From Actinomycetales bacterium (GTDB taxonomy: Bacteria > Actinomycetota > Actinomycetes > S36-B12 > UBA5976), in assembly GCA_027484085.1 (NCBI GenBank), contig JAIXQF010000007.1, forward strand, positions 1-43,586: 43,586 nt of DNA. Reading direction: 5' to 3'. The notes below the pieces were generated by a model that worked only from the letters and a program-made list of their open reading frames with translations, ran no database searches and was not told the DNA's origin. This document shows, one piece after another, positions 1 through 7,873 of the stretch. The position numbers and the translations under genes are program-made. Each line of letters starts with the position of its first letter. The first letter of the stretch is position 1.

Positions 1-110
1 AATAAATAATTAGAATCGGTTTGATGTTGGAAGTAGAGATTAAACGAGCACTTTCAAGATAAGATGCACCTAGTACAAATTTTGAAGTTGTATTTCAGGG
101 AGAAATAACA

Positions 111-491
111 ATGAAACGATATGTGGCGCTGTTATTGGTTGCTGCCGCCTCAGTTGCTGTTGCCGCGGGGAGTGCGCCCGGCTATGTTTCTGTTTATATT
201 TCGGATAACCGTGCGGTTGGCATGTCGATCAGCCCAAACAATCAGCAAGAAGCCGACGATATTGCCGGTTCGAGTTGCGTGGAATATGCAGAGGCCGACG
301 ATAAAACTACGTGCGTAAAGGCGATTGAAGGCGTAGCAAAGTGCGTGGCCGTGGCTCGAAGCGAAGAGGGTGCCTGGGCTGCTGCAATGGGCGAAACCAC
401 AAAAAAAGCCAGTGACCTGGCCGTCAAGACATGTAAGAAATACACGAAAAATAAATGCGTGGTCGATAAGGCAGCGAAGCTTTGCCTCTAA
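111..491 (+). CDS. Secreted DUF4189 family protein
   Basis: A 126-residue protein with a cleavable signal peptide: MKR, a run of Leu/Val/Ala, then an Ala-rich cleavage region around residue 19. The mature part has the layout I associate with DUF4189, with six Cys spread as pairs (SSCVEY, KTTCVKA, AKCVAVA, VKTCKKY, NKCVVD, KLCL) and a central segment resembling the 'WAAAMGETTKKASDLAVKTC' block of that family. It is probably periplasmic with disulphides; no activity is known for the family. The start is supported by GGGAGA eight bases upstream of the ATG. It stands alone and looks like ordinary chromosome left of the island boundary. Confidence 0.75.
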   Translation: MKRYVALLLVAAASVAVAAGSAPGYVSVYISDNRAVGMSISPNNQQEADDIAGSSCVEYAEADDKTTCVKAIEGVAKCVAVARSEEGAWAAAMGETTKKASDLAVKTCKKYTKNKCVVDKAAKLCL

Positions 492-528
492 ATACAAGTG
501 TTTGCCGAAGTCGTCGAGTTTGATATGA

Positions 529-731
529 GCGACGATAGTCATCTCGACGCTGCTTCGATTCCAGGCTTTCTATTCCCATGTTGAACTGGCTGTACTCACG
601 AATCTGGCGCAGCTTGTGCTTGGTATTGAAAACAAGCTGCGTATTAATCGACAGTCCGTGCAGACACCCCGGAAGCCCGACTTGATAATGCCGCGATTAT
701 CTTGCTCTTTGAGCGACGCGAGTCTGAATTG
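529..731 (+). pseudogene. Possible decayed reading frame upstream of the SulP gene
   Basis: The frame opened by the TGA at 526-528 has no start codon of its own but reads like coding sequence, for example 'FYSHVELAVLTNLAQ' from 568. It ends at the TGA ending at 733. A second frame, open from 648 just after a TAA, reads 'DTPEARLDNAAIILLFERR' and runs straight into the SulP gene. The two look like one amphipathic coding stretch broken by a frameshift near 640-660. It may be a decayed small gene or a lost N-terminal extension of the transporter. Evidence is only by eye. Confidence 0.2.
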
Positions 732-2954
732 ATGCGGGTGCATGCTGGCGATATCTGGGGCGGACTCGCTGCGACTGTCGTGGCCTTGCCAGCCGCGATT
801 GGTTTTGGTGTGGCCGTCTACGAACCACTGGGCCAGAGTTACAACGCTCAAGGCGTCATGGCCGGAATGGTCGGTGCCACCTTGCTTGGCGTGCTCGCCG
901 CGAGATTTGGCGGTTGTCAGCGACTGATTTCCTCGCCTTGTGCGCCCGCTGCAGCGGTACTCTCCGCATTCGCTATTCATTTTACGCAGAGCGGCATGCC
1001 TGCACAGCAGGTACTGCTTTCGCTGTTGCTGATCGGCGCGATGTCAGGATTACTGCAGATCATATTTGGTTTGTCCAAACTCGGTGGGCTGATTAAGTAC
1101 ATGCCGTACCCGGTGGTCAGTGGCTATCTTTCGGGCGTGGGACTGATCATCATTGCGTCGCAGATACCCAAATTGCTGGGCGTATACGGCAATAGCGGCC
1201 TCTGGATTGCGTTGACGTCGCCGGAACAATGGCGTGCACCGAGCCTGATTGTTGGTGCAGTCGCCATGATGCTGATGTGGATGGGCCCGCGCATTACCCC
1301 CCGTGTACCTGCTGTCGTGATTGCCATGGTGGGGAGTACGGTTACTTACTGGATGCTTGGTCTTTGGGATCCTGCGCTGCGCACAATCGAGGGTAATAAC
1401 CTTGTTGTGGGACCCTTGGGTGGAACGAGTGCTAGCGGTGGCTCAGTCGATGCACTCGGTGGTCTTTCGAATTTTTTCTCCAGCCTGCTGTTGCCCTGGC
1501 ACGCAATCGCTGACGCTCATCTACCTTCGCTTTCTAATCTGCTGTATCCCGCATTGACGTTGGCCGTACTGCTATCGATCGACACACTGAAAACGTGCGT
1601 GGTATTGGACACGCTCACTCGATCTCAACACGATTCCAATCGCGAGCTGATTGGGCAGGGCATTGGTAACCTTGCCTCCGCGCTCTGCTCGGGGATGCCC
1701 GGTGCCGGTACGATGGGCGCAACGCTGGTTAACATCTCTAGCGGCGCACGCAGCAGCACCTCAGGCATGATCGAGGGCGCGATCGTATTGCTGGCCTATC
1801 TGCTATTAGCCCCCTTATTGTCCTGGATACCTTTGGCAGCACTGGCCGCGATACTGATCGTAGTGGGCCTAAGAATGATTGACCGCCATAGTCTTTCTCT
1901 GGCGCGCTCACGCGATACGCAAGTTGATTTCGTCGTCGTGATCGCTGTGGCCTTGGTTGCACAGATATTCAGCCTGATTGCGGCAACAGGTACAGGGCTG
2001 TTGCTGGCCGTGCTGCTATTTTTGCGCAAACAGATTGGCACCCACATCGTGCGCAGAGCCACCTTCGGCAATCAGGTGTTTTCACGTTGCGAACGGCTTG
2101 AACATGAGCGCACACTGTTGGAAGAGAAGGGCAAGCAGACCGTCATCCTTGGATTGCAAGGGCCATTATTCTTTGGTACGGCAAATCAATTGCTTCTTGC
2201 CTCAGAGCCCTACCTTACTGGTTACCGTTATCTAATACTAGATATGAAATGGGTGCAGTCAGTGGATCTTAGCGCCGTCCATGTCCTTGAGCGTATACGA
2301 GACCGGTTGGCCGACAGCGGACACCAACTGATTCTCAGCGATCTGCCCGGTGAGCTTCCCAGTGGCGAAAATCTCCGACAGTACTTCGACCACACAGGCA
2401 TTCTTCAGGAAAAGATGCATATTCAGGTATTTAATGAGCTCGATGATGCGCTGGAGTTTATTGAGGAGCAGTGGCTGACTGAGGCAGGGCTGCGTCCGCG
2501 TCCCGATCAAAGCGTCACCTTGCGCGATTTCGATGTCTTCAGATATCGGAAAGACGACACACTCGCGGATCTCGAGGCTTGCATGGATCGGCGTTCGTTC
2601 GCGCCGGGACAAAAGCTGTTCACAGCGGGTGATCAGAGCGATGAGATTTATTTCATTCTGAAAGGAGAGGTTCGTCTCGACGTCCCGCTCTCGGATGGTC
2701 GCGAGCATCACATTGCATCCCACCATCAGGGAGATTTCATCGGCGAGCTGGGTTTTCTTGATGGTCGTATCAGGGCAGACTCAGCGACCGCAGTAACAGA
2801 GGTTGAGTTGTTTTCTTTATCGCGCGTCCGATTTGATCAAATCGCAGAAAACCACAGGCGTCTTGGCGTTACATTGATCACTGAGATTGCACGTGTACTT
2901 GCTTCGCGATTGCGGCAGACTAACGATGAGTTGCGACTGGTTGAAAGCTTGTAG
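732..2954 (+). CDS. SulP family anion transporter with STAS and cyclic-nucleotide-binding domains
   Basis: A 740-residue inner-membrane SulP (SLC26-like) transporter. The N-terminal half is about a dozen hydrophobic helices and begins with the family signature 'GGLAATVVALPAAIGFGVAV'. A STAS domain follows (roughly residues 460-570, with 'LILDMKWVQSVDLSAVHVL'). The C-terminal 130 residues are a CRP-like cyclic-nucleotide-binding domain ('FAPGQKLFTAGDQSDEIYFI', then 'GDFIGELGFLDG'). Substrate could be sulfate, bicarbonate or a dicarboxylate and cannot be told from sequence. I chose ATG 732 because homologues begin close to this motif; TTG 702 in the same frame is an alternative and neither has a convincing ribosome site. 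It is followed by a strong terminator hairpin at 3097. Confidence 0.9.
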   Translation: MRVHAGDIWGGLAATVVALPAAIGFGVAVYEPLGQSYNAQGVMAGMVGATLLGVLAARFGGCQRLISSPCAPAAAVLSAFAIHFTQSGMPAQQVLLSLLLIGAMSGLLQIIFGLSKLGGLIKYMPYPVVSGYLSGVGLIIIASQIPKLLGVYGNSGLWIALTSPEQWRAPSLIVGAVAMMLMWMGPRITPRVPAVVIAMVGSTVTYWMLGLWDPALRTIEGNNLVVGPLGGTSASGGSVDALGGLSNFFSSLLLPWHAIADAHLPSLSNLLYPALTLAVLLSIDTLKTCVVLDTLTRSQHDSNRELIGQGIGNLASALCSGMPGAGTMGATLVNISSGARSSTSGMIEGAIVLLAYLLLAPLLSWIPLAALAAILIVVGLRMIDRHSLSLARSRDTQVDFVVVIAVALVAQIFSLIAATGTGLLLAVLLFLRKQIGTHIVRRATFGNQVFSRCERLEHERTLLEEKGKQTVILGLQGPLFFGTANQLLLASEPYLTGYRYLILDMKWVQSVDLSAVHVLERIRDRLADSGHQLILSDLPGELPSGENLRQYFDHTGILQEKMHIQVFNELDDALEFIEEQWLTEAGLRPRPDQSVTLRDFDVFRYRKDDTLADLEACMDRRSFAPGQKLFTAGDQSDEIYFILKGEVRLDVPLSDGREHHIASHHQGDFIGELGFLDGRIRADSATAVTEVELFSLSRVRFDQIAENHRRLGVTLITEIARVLASRLRQTNDELRLVESL

Positions 2955-3096
2955 TTGGTGGAGGCGGCGGGAATCTCCCGGTCTTCGCGCTTGCAAGCGC
3001 GAATCCGCTCGCAGGCACGCCGCGTGCGGCGTGAATTCCCTGTTCGCCCCGCGTCCCGCGGGTTCGGTTCTCGCAAACGTCGATCAAAATTAAAAA

Positions 3097-3125
3097 GCCA
3101 CCCAAAAACCGGGTGGCATTTTAAT
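3097..3125 (+). terminator. Rho-independent terminator after SulP gene
   Basis: GCCACCC (3097-3103), a 7-base loop, GGGTGGC (3111-3117), then ATTTTAATTTT. It lies 143 bases after the SulP stop codon, inside repeat copy 1. The A-run before the stem makes it potentially bidirectional. Confidence 0.75.
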
Positions 3126-3268
3126 TTTGGTGGAGGCGGCGGGAATCTCCCGGTCTTCGCGCTTGCAAGCGCGAATCCGCTCGCAGGCACGCCGCATGCG
3201 GCGTGAATTCCCTGCTCGCCCCGCGTCCCGCGGGCTCGGTTCTCGCAAACGTCGATCAAAATTAAAAA

Positions 3269-3300
3269 GCCACCCTAAAAACCGGGTGGCATTTTAATTT
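3269..3300 (+). terminator. Second copy of the same terminator
   Basis: GCCACCC (3269-3275), an 8-base loop, GGGTGGC (3284-3290), then ATTTTAATTTT. It is the equivalent position in repeat copy 2, with one extra base in the loop. Confidence 0.7.
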
Positions 3301-3313
3301 TGGTGGTGGGAAT

Positions 3314-3335
3314 GGACCCGGGTTCGATTCCCGTC
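3314..3335 (+). other. T-arm-like fragment, possible attachment-site remnant
   Basis: GGACCCGGGTTCGATTCCCGTC has a CGGG-TTCGATT-CCCG T-stem and loop, as in a tRNA or tmRNA 3' portion. No D-arm or anticodon arm lies upstream, because repeat copy 2 ends directly before it, so this is not an intact RNA gene. It sits exactly where the chromosome-like genes stop and the accessory genes begin, so an integration core is plausible. Confidence 0.35.
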
Positions 3336-3542
3336 TGAGAGAGCCTCGCTAACGGATGCTATCTAACTACGATTGCATCGAACCATTGCGGAACTCTGGA
3401 CCATTCGCCGCTCAGGCCGCAATCTTTCGCAGGCCTCCGATCCTTCCAACGGCCAAAAAATTTTCCCTAAAACTTCCGGTCAGTTGACTTCCATCTTAAA
3501 CGAAGCGTTCATCAACGCATGTCAACGCTACCGGAAATCCCG

Positions 3543-3743
3543 ATGGAAATCATACACCTAAATCAAAAACAATTAGCCCATCGTTGGTCGATCAGTGAAG
3601 CAACACTGGAACGATGGAGGTCAGAGGGAGTTGGTCCAACTTTTTTGAAATTGCGGGGGCAAGTGCGGTATCGACTTATTGATATCGAATCGTTTGAGGA
3701 AATTTGTCTAGCTTCGTCAACTAAATCAGTATTGCGGGGCTGA
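3543..3743 (+). CDS. Small AlpA/excisionase-like helix-turn-helix protein
   Basis: A 66-residue HTH_17-type DNA-binding protein. 'LNQKQLAHRWSISEATLERW' is the helix-turn-helix, and 'FLKLRGQVRYRLIDIESFE' is the wing and following helix typical of excisionase and AlpA-like proteins. An in-frame ATG at 3519 would add eight residues; the internal ATG at 3543 places the HTH at the usual distance from the start. Position next to the repeat/T-arm boundary fits a recombination directionality factor, or an activator of island genes, of an integrated element. No integrase is in the window. Confidence 0.7.
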   Translation: MEIIHLNQKQLAHRWSISEATLERWRSEGVGPTFLKLRGQVRYRLIDIESFEEICLASSTKSVLRG

Positions 3744-4015
3744 GACCTCTAGTGCTTAGCTACCTTTGGCCCAACCATTGGTATTGGTTCAATTGTAATA
3801 GGAGGCCAGCCTACATCCCATTTCTCTGAGTAAACTTTCTCTTATCCTCCCTTTCATTCCCAGTCTGAAATACTTGGCTGAGTTTTTTTGCTGAACGACC
3901 GTATTTCCTTGCATCTAGGGGGCAATCGAGAACGAGACAGTTGACTACTGGGTAGTGGAAAGTGAATCACTATCGAAACTCAAGGCATCACCGAGGTAAA
4001 ACAGTAGCAGACACA
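3744..4015. other. Intergenic, no gene seen
   Basis: About 270 bases between the small HTH gene and the convergent zinc-ribbon gene. I see no credible reading frame, RNA gene, terminator with a T-run or copy of the island operator here. Confidence 0.6.
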
Positions 4016-4891
4016 CTAGAAATGGGGATTCTTCCCAGCTGCTAGAAGCCAACCACGCAATTTCATCAATGTATCGTCACTGGTAATTTCTATTTTTTCT
4101 ATAACGACTCCTTTATATATCGCAATAAAGTAGGCCTCAATCGGGATGGATCTCCCGCTCCAAATAGCTACATCTCGCAGCGTTTGAAGTTGATTTTTTG
4201 GTAGGTCTAAATTTTTTGCTCGTTGCTTTAAATAACTTACAAGCATTTTATCAACAGCCGCTAAAAATTTTATTTTGGAAAAATCAATTTCTTTTTCTTT
4301 TTCTTTTGTTTGGCGACTAATATCCTGATTTTTTTTATTAGCCAATTTATCGGAAGTATGACTTACCGTCTTATCTTTTGTGGCGTCAAATTTTTCCACA
4401 ATGTTTGAATTTTGGATTTGCGTATCTTCTTCATTATTTTCCTTCGCTTTTACTATTTCTGTTCGCAAATGCCAGCCGTTACCATGAGGGCATACATAGG
4501 CTGTTTGAAAATTGCGACTCGCTGTATCTCGATCAATTGAGAAAAGTATTGCGGCTTCCTTCGAACTAAAAATCCTTTTTCTTTGTCCGGCTTTACTTTT
4601 GCATCGCGGACAAGTTTGGTGGGCAGTGATCCATTCTCTACATTTGTCTATAAATTCCCACTGTGCATCTGTAAGTTTAGAAATGGGTGGGGGCTCTATT
4701 CCTCGAGGTAACTTGGAGTACATACCCAGTTCGCGGCATAAAAGAAAACCAATTTCTTCTCTGAAGTTGTATTTAAGACGTATGCGGTTCGAAATTGAAA
4801 GAATCTCAACATCCATTACGTTATCGGTTTTGGCTAACTCACGTAGAAATTCAATTTCCTCGCGAGAAAGAGATGTGTTTGAAGGATCCAC
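4016..4891 (-). CDS. Uncharacterised zinc-ribbon protein
   Basis: A 291-residue protein I cannot assign. The N-terminal third is helical. Around residues 93-140 there is a zinc-ribbon-like block, 'CPRCKSKAGQRKR' followed 35 residues later by 'YVCPHGNGWHL', resembling small C-x2-C...C-P-x-x-x-GWHL modules of phage and island proteins, though the last Cys is replaced by His. Next comes a Lys/Glu/Asn-rich low-complexity linker (about 145-200) and a compact C-terminal domain (about 200-291). It starts 23 bases after the Sel1-repeat gene on the same strand, so the two are probably cotranscribed. Base composition is AT-rich compared with the BREX genes. Confidence 0.6.
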   Translation of the reverse strand: MDPSNTSLSREEIEFLRELAKTDNVMDVEILSISNRIRLKYNFREEIGFLLCRELGMYSKLPRGIEPPPISKLTDAQWEFIDKCREWITAHQTCPRCKSKAGQRKRIFSSKEAAILFSIDRDTASRNFQTAYVCPHGNGWHLRTEIVKAKENNEEDTQIQNSNIVEKFDATKDKTVSHTSDKLANKKNQDISRQTKEKEKEIDFSKIKFLAAVDKMLVSYLKQRAKNLDLPKNQLQTLRDVAIWSGRSIPIEAYFIAIYKGVVIEKIEITSDDTLMKLRGWLLAAGKNPHF

Positions 4892-4914
4892 TACTTAGTT
4901 TTCCTTATGCAGTG

Positions 4915-6543
4915 CTAGTGAATATGTGGAGTAGAATTTTCTGGCATGACAAGATCTGCTCGTTTTTTCCCCTCTAGCAGACTGTGCTCATCCAGTGATT
5001 CATTGCAGTATCTAATAAGAGATTCTGCTCGATCATCGCCATTTATTTTCCCAAGAATGACCCATTTAAAACCTTCAGAACAATCCTTTTCAACTCCGAA
5101 CCCCTCTAAGTAGGAGATGGCTAAATCAATTTGAGCTGGACCAAATCCTTGAGATGCAGCTTCTTTTAGCCAATAGGTAGATTGCTCAGCTTGAGCTGGC
5201 ACCCCCATTTTTCCCTTCAGCAGTAATGCTAAATTGTATTGGGAGTAAACCTCACCTTGTTCCGCGCTTATCTGTATGTGATGCAAGGCTTTCTCCGGAT
5301 CTTTATCGATTCCCATGCCACTCAAATACATTTGACCAATTGCGCCGTGTGCCTTGATGTTTCCTGATTCTGCCGCCAGCTTTAGCCAGTGCAATGCTTT
5401 TTTATGGTTTGGGATTCCATCAATTCCTCGTTGATACAGCAAAGCTAAATTGAGCTGGGCAGACGAATGGCCTTTCTGAGCCGCGCGCTCCAAGTAGTGT
5501 TCGCATAGATGTTGATCGACTGGAACACCTTCACCGTGTTCATAAAAAACTCCAAGGTTATACTCGGCAATGACATCACCCAGGTCAGCAGCTTTTTGGT
5601 ACAAGCGTACAGCCAGTTCAGTGTTTTGTTGGACTCCACCAAGCCCTGCCTCATACATTTGACCAAGGCCACGAATTCCATCGGCTAGTTCTTGCTCTGC
5701 CGCCAATGCATACCATTGAAGGGCTTGTTCGTAATCTTGTTCTATGCCAAGTCCGTAGTGATAACTCCATGCTAAATTGAATTGCGCTTGTGCCGCGCCT
5801 TGTTCGGCGGCGATACGGAAAAATTCGTTAGCTTTCTTTGGATTCTTTTCGCAGCCAAATCCATTTAAAAAATTCATACCAAGACCTATAAGTCCTTCTG
5901 AATCTCCGGAATCTGCGGCATCTTTAAATAGACTAAATGATTCATCATAGTTTTTTTCGACAATGGTGCCTTCGATATAAAAGCGAGCTAATGTGGTTTT
6001 TGATTTTATAAATCCGCCATCTGAAGATTTTCGTAATAAGTCTATAGCTTCATCCGTTTTTCTCTTATCGGTAGATTCTAATAAATGTGCTGCATAGTTG
6101 AATTGGCCTGCAGCGCTTCCAAGTTCAGCAGCTTTTTTGTAAAGCGCCAAACTTTTTTCTTTGTCCTCATCAAAAAATAAGCCAGCACCATACATGTTTC
6201 CAAGATCATTCAATGCTATCGAGTTTCCTTGTGCCGCGGCCTTTTCAAACCAATATGCAGCTTTTTTATAGTCTCGCTCTTCGTCATTTCCTAGGGCATA
6301 AAAACCGCCAACGCGCGCTTGAGCGTCCGGTTGGCCAGCTTCCGCAGCCCTGAAATACAGTTCTCTAGCACGTTCTAAATTTTCAATTGTGCCGAGCCCA
6401 TCTTCAAGCATTGCTGCAGCAAAGTACATTGCATCTGAGTTGCCCATACCTGCTGCCATTTCAAACAAAATGAAAGCATCCTCATGTCTATCGGCCGCTG
6501 CCATAGAAAATGCTTTTTTTATAATTTCGTCAGGCTTCTTCAT
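4915..6543 (-). CDS. Sel1-like (SLR) repeat protein
   Basis: A 542-residue protein made almost entirely of Sel1-like helical repeats, about a dozen units of 36 residues with the pattern A...A...G....AQ..LG..Y..G.GV..D...A..W...AA. Examples are 'AQFNLAWSYHYGLGIEQDYE' and 'AYNLGVFYEHGEGVPVDQ'-type units. No signal peptide or membrane segment, so it is probably a cytoplasmic scaffold. SLR proteins mediate protein-protein interaction; SLR/TPR scaffolds are common companions of conflict systems. It leads a two-gene minus operon with the zinc-ribbon gene. An island operator (6915-6931) lies 371 bases upstream. Confidence 0.85.
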   Translation of the reverse strand: MKKPDEIIKKAFSMAAADRHEDAFILFEMAAGMGNSDAMYFAAAMLEDGLGTIENLERARELYFRAAEAGQPDAQARVGGFYALGNDEERDYKKAAYWFEKAAAQGNSIALNDLGNMYGAGLFFDEDKEKSLALYKKAAELGSAAGQFNYAAHLLESTDKRKTDEAIDLLRKSSDGGFIKSKTTLARFYIEGTIVEKNYDESFSLFKDAADSGDSEGLIGLGMNFLNGFGCEKNPKKANEFFRIAAEQGAAQAQFNLAWSYHYGLGIEQDYEQALQWYALAAEQELADGIRGLGQMYEAGLGGVQQNTELAVRLYQKAADLGDVIAEYNLGVFYEHGEGVPVDQHLCEHYLERAAQKGHSSAQLNLALLYQRGIDGIPNHKKALHWLKLAAESGNIKAHGAIGQMYLSGMGIDKDPEKALHHIQISAEQGEVYSQYNLALLLKGKMGVPAQAEQSTYWLKEAASQGFGPAQIDLAISYLEGFGVEKDCSEGFKWVILGKINGDDRAESLIRYCNESLDEHSLLEGKKRADLVMPENSTPHIH

Positions 6544-6901
6544 TTTTCAGTAACCTTGTTAAACGATTTAAATTCATAAGAATTTTTTTAAATCTATACG
6601 CAGTCGCGTATGATTTTTTATCCAGTTCTCTCGATGCGGAATCAGGCTGTCAGCAAGTTCTATCCAGCATAAGATTGCCTGTAGCCGAAATTGATCATCT
6701 CATGCATTTCGGAAGAGAAAAACTGAATGTCGCGCCAATTAAATCTACCGATATTTTTTGACTGCGGATCTATTTGATTACCCCCGCAGAATACGACGGA
6801 TCAAGAAAAACTAGGTCTTTAACCGAAATACAGCTGAGGCCGTCCTCGCGCTAATCACACTCTTTGGTGACGCACCTAATCTTTGATAGTCAGAAACGAT
6901 T
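6544..6901. other. Intergenic upstream of the Sel1-repeat gene
   Basis: 358 bases with stop codons in all frames and no recognisable gene. It presumably holds the promoter of the minus-strand Sel1-repeat operon. I see no clear hairpin terminator. The island operator lies just beyond it at 6915. Confidence 0.5.
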
Positions 6902-7171
6902 TTATCGTTTTGTAGGCTCAATAAATGAGCCCGCTGTTTCTTTCAAATACCTATCGATAGCGACCCCTAACTCTTGAAGTCTTGATTGTTTGATGCACGC
7001 GCGGAATTTCACATGAAGCTCGTCAGGGTTTTTTGCAGTCAGAAGCTGCGTTTTTACAGTTAGCTCCACCATGCCTGGCTGAGCCTCGATTTTATTTACG
7101 GTCAAAGTTTCTATAAAGCTATCAGACTTACTTAAAAAGCTTGTAAAGGCTTCATTTTTATTTGACGACAT
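6902..7171 (-). CDS. Small uncharacterised protein
   Basis: An 89-residue soluble protein with no family I recognise. The start is well supported: AAGGAG six bases before the ATG. The middle ('VNKIEAQPGMVELTVKTQLL') looks like a beta strand pair and the rest is helical. The last codons overlap an island operator palindrome (6915-6931), so the gene's end and the regulatory site share sequence. It lies downstream of the DUF3293 gene on the same strand, 100 bases away. Confidence 0.5.
   Translation of the reverse strand: MSSNKNEAFTSFLSKSDSFIETLTVNKIEAQPGMVELTVKTQLLTAKNPDELHVKFRACIKQSRLQELGVAIDRYLKETAGSFIEPTKR
6915..6931. promoter_or_regulatory. Island operator, perfect copy
   Basis: GGCTCA-ATAAA-TGAGCC, both arms perfect. 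It overlaps the 3' end of the small gene 6902-7171 and is the only operator upstream of the minus-strand Sel1-repeat operon (371 bases before its start). It could double as a weak hairpin at the end of the small gene's transcript. Confidence 0.65.
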
Positions 7172-7271
7172 TTGATTCTCCTTTTTAGCCGCTTTGACGA
7201 TATGTCGGGGGCGGCAATTTGGATTAAATCCCCCCAGTCTTTTGGTTTTAATGGTCAGACCAAATCATTAC

Positions 7272-7700
7272 TTATCTCAATAGGATTAATTCGGGCAGGC
7301 CATCTGCACCGCACCAGACTATGGCGTTTTGTCCAAAATGCTCCCCCAGCTTTTTTGCGGCCTGTAGATTTAGGCCCAAAACCAGAAAGCTTTCTTCGCC
7401 AGGCCAGTTGTTCGAGGAGTGTTGTCCAATCCCAGGTAGATACTTGAGGCCACGCCTGCCTAATTCGTTTTCAAGTTGAAGCTGACGAGTATTGTTTTCA
7501 GTCTCGCTCACTATCTGGCTGAAGGGATTCCACGCGGTTAGAAAAGCACTGCACTCCACCCGATATAAATTATGGATGGCCAAAAGGGCATCGTTTAATG
7601 TCCCAATTTGCAAGGTGAATGGCGTATCGCTTTGAACACGATATTCTGTGTCTTGATAAGCCTTGATCGTAGCGGCGTCGATGACTGATTTTAAAAACAA
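7272..7700 (-). CDS. DUF3293 domain protein
   Basis: A 142-residue protein matching the DUF3293 layout: 'AYQDTEYRV' near the N terminus, the signature 'FLTAWNPFSQIVSETENN', then 'WPGEESFLVLGLN' and 'FGQNAIVWCG' at the C terminus. Function unknown. The start is a TTG at 7700-7698 placed four bases after GGAGGG. That ribosome site is itself the 3' arm of a terminator hairpin, so folding would both end transcription and hide the ribosome site. No in-frame ATG exists near the conserved N terminus, so this unusual start is probably real. Expression is likely controlled by the structured leader at 7719-7826. Confidence 0.75.
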   Translation of the reverse strand: MFLKSVIDAATIKAYQDTEYRVQSDTPFTLQIGTLNDALLAIHNLYRVECSAFLTAWNPFSQIVSETENNTRQLQLENELGRRGLKYLPGIGQHSSNNWPGEESFLVLGLNLQAAKKLGEHFGQNAIVWCGADGLPELILLR

Positions 7701-7722
7701 AAAACCCTCCGGTTTGGAGGGT
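7699..7722 (-). terminator. Attenuator-type terminator at the DUF3293 start
   Basis: On the minus strand ACCCTCC-AAACC-GGAGGGT is followed by six T, a textbook intrinsic terminator. The 3' arm GGAGGG is also the only ribosome site for the TTG start. The 5' arm (7716-7722) overlaps the 3' strand of the leader's outer stem (7719-7728), so the two pairings exclude each other. Confidence 0.75.
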
Positions 7723-7826
7723 CGACGCGTCCCGCTTGGTTGCTCATCTTAGAGCCACATTTGCTTTCGCAGTCCACCTTGCCCGGGTAGGCAGGTTGGC
7801 GTGGGCGTCGACCCAACTCAAAATGT
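7719..7826 (-). ncRNA. Structured leader RNA upstream of DUF3293, candidate riboswitch or attenuator
   Basis: The leader transcript begins near 7826, just downstream of a good promoter, and closes with a perfect 10-bp outer stem: GGGTCGACGC (7814-7805) with GCGTCGACCC (7728-7719). Inside are at least three small hairpins: CCTGCC/GGGC-AAGG, TGC-GAAA-GCA with a GNRA loop, and GCTC-TAAGAT-GAGC. The outer stem's 3' strand overlaps the terminator's 5' arm, the hallmark of a switch. I could not match it from memory to TPP, FMN, cobalamin, glycine, SAM, c-di-GMP, ZTP or guanidine classes. It could also be a free small RNA ending at the terminator. Confidence 0.6.
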
Positions 7827-7832
7827 CCATTT

Positions 7833-7861
7833 AATATACCAGAACTGAGGTCGTTATTCAA
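7833..7861 (-). promoter_or_regulatory. Sigma70 promoter for the DUF3293 leader
   Basis: On the minus strand TTGAAT (7861-7856), exactly 17 bases, then TATATT (7838-7833). Transcription would start near 7826, about a dozen bases before the leader's outer stem. Confidence 0.65.
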
Positions 7862-7873
7862 AATGGGAAAACA

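Larger units (their letters stand above)
2955..3307. repeat. Tandem direct repeat (172/173 bp) with tmRNA-3'-end-like start
   Basis: Copy 1 spans 2955-3126 and copy 2 spans 3127-3299, nearly identical. A third copy starts at 3300 (TTGGTGG) and diverges within ten bases. Each unit opens with a 20-mer (TGGTGGAGGCGGCGGGAATC). Its complement ends GCCTCCACCA and matches, from memory, the T-arm/acceptor 3' end of betaproteobacterial tmRNA. Each unit also carries internal GC-rich palindromes and ends with a GCCACCC/GGGTGGC terminator. Open frames across it are low-complexity and not credible proteins. It may be an integration scar or a dispersed RNA-gene-associated repeat. Confidence 0.85.

Noticed and set aside
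2837-3259. Long minus-strand open frame and several plus-strand frames across the direct repeats
   Set aside because: They read through the GC-rich repeat and both terminators, give the same low-complexity peptide in each copy, and overlap the SulP 3' end.
3300-3372. Possible complete tRNA gene at the T-arm-like sequence
   Set aside because: No D-arm, anticodon arm or matching 5' acceptor strand; the repeat ends immediately before it.
4512-4977. Plus-strand open frames opposite the zinc-ribbon gene
   Set aside because: Antisense shadows of a gene with better composition and a clear domain; no ribosome sites.
7745-7830. 28-codon and 18-codon frames with an ATGA overlap inside the DUF3293 leader, resembling leader peptides
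   Set aside because: The first ATG (7830) lies only three bases after the -10, so it would be upstream of the transcription start. The second has no ribosome site, and both run through the 10-bp outer stem. They would only matter if a different promoter is used.
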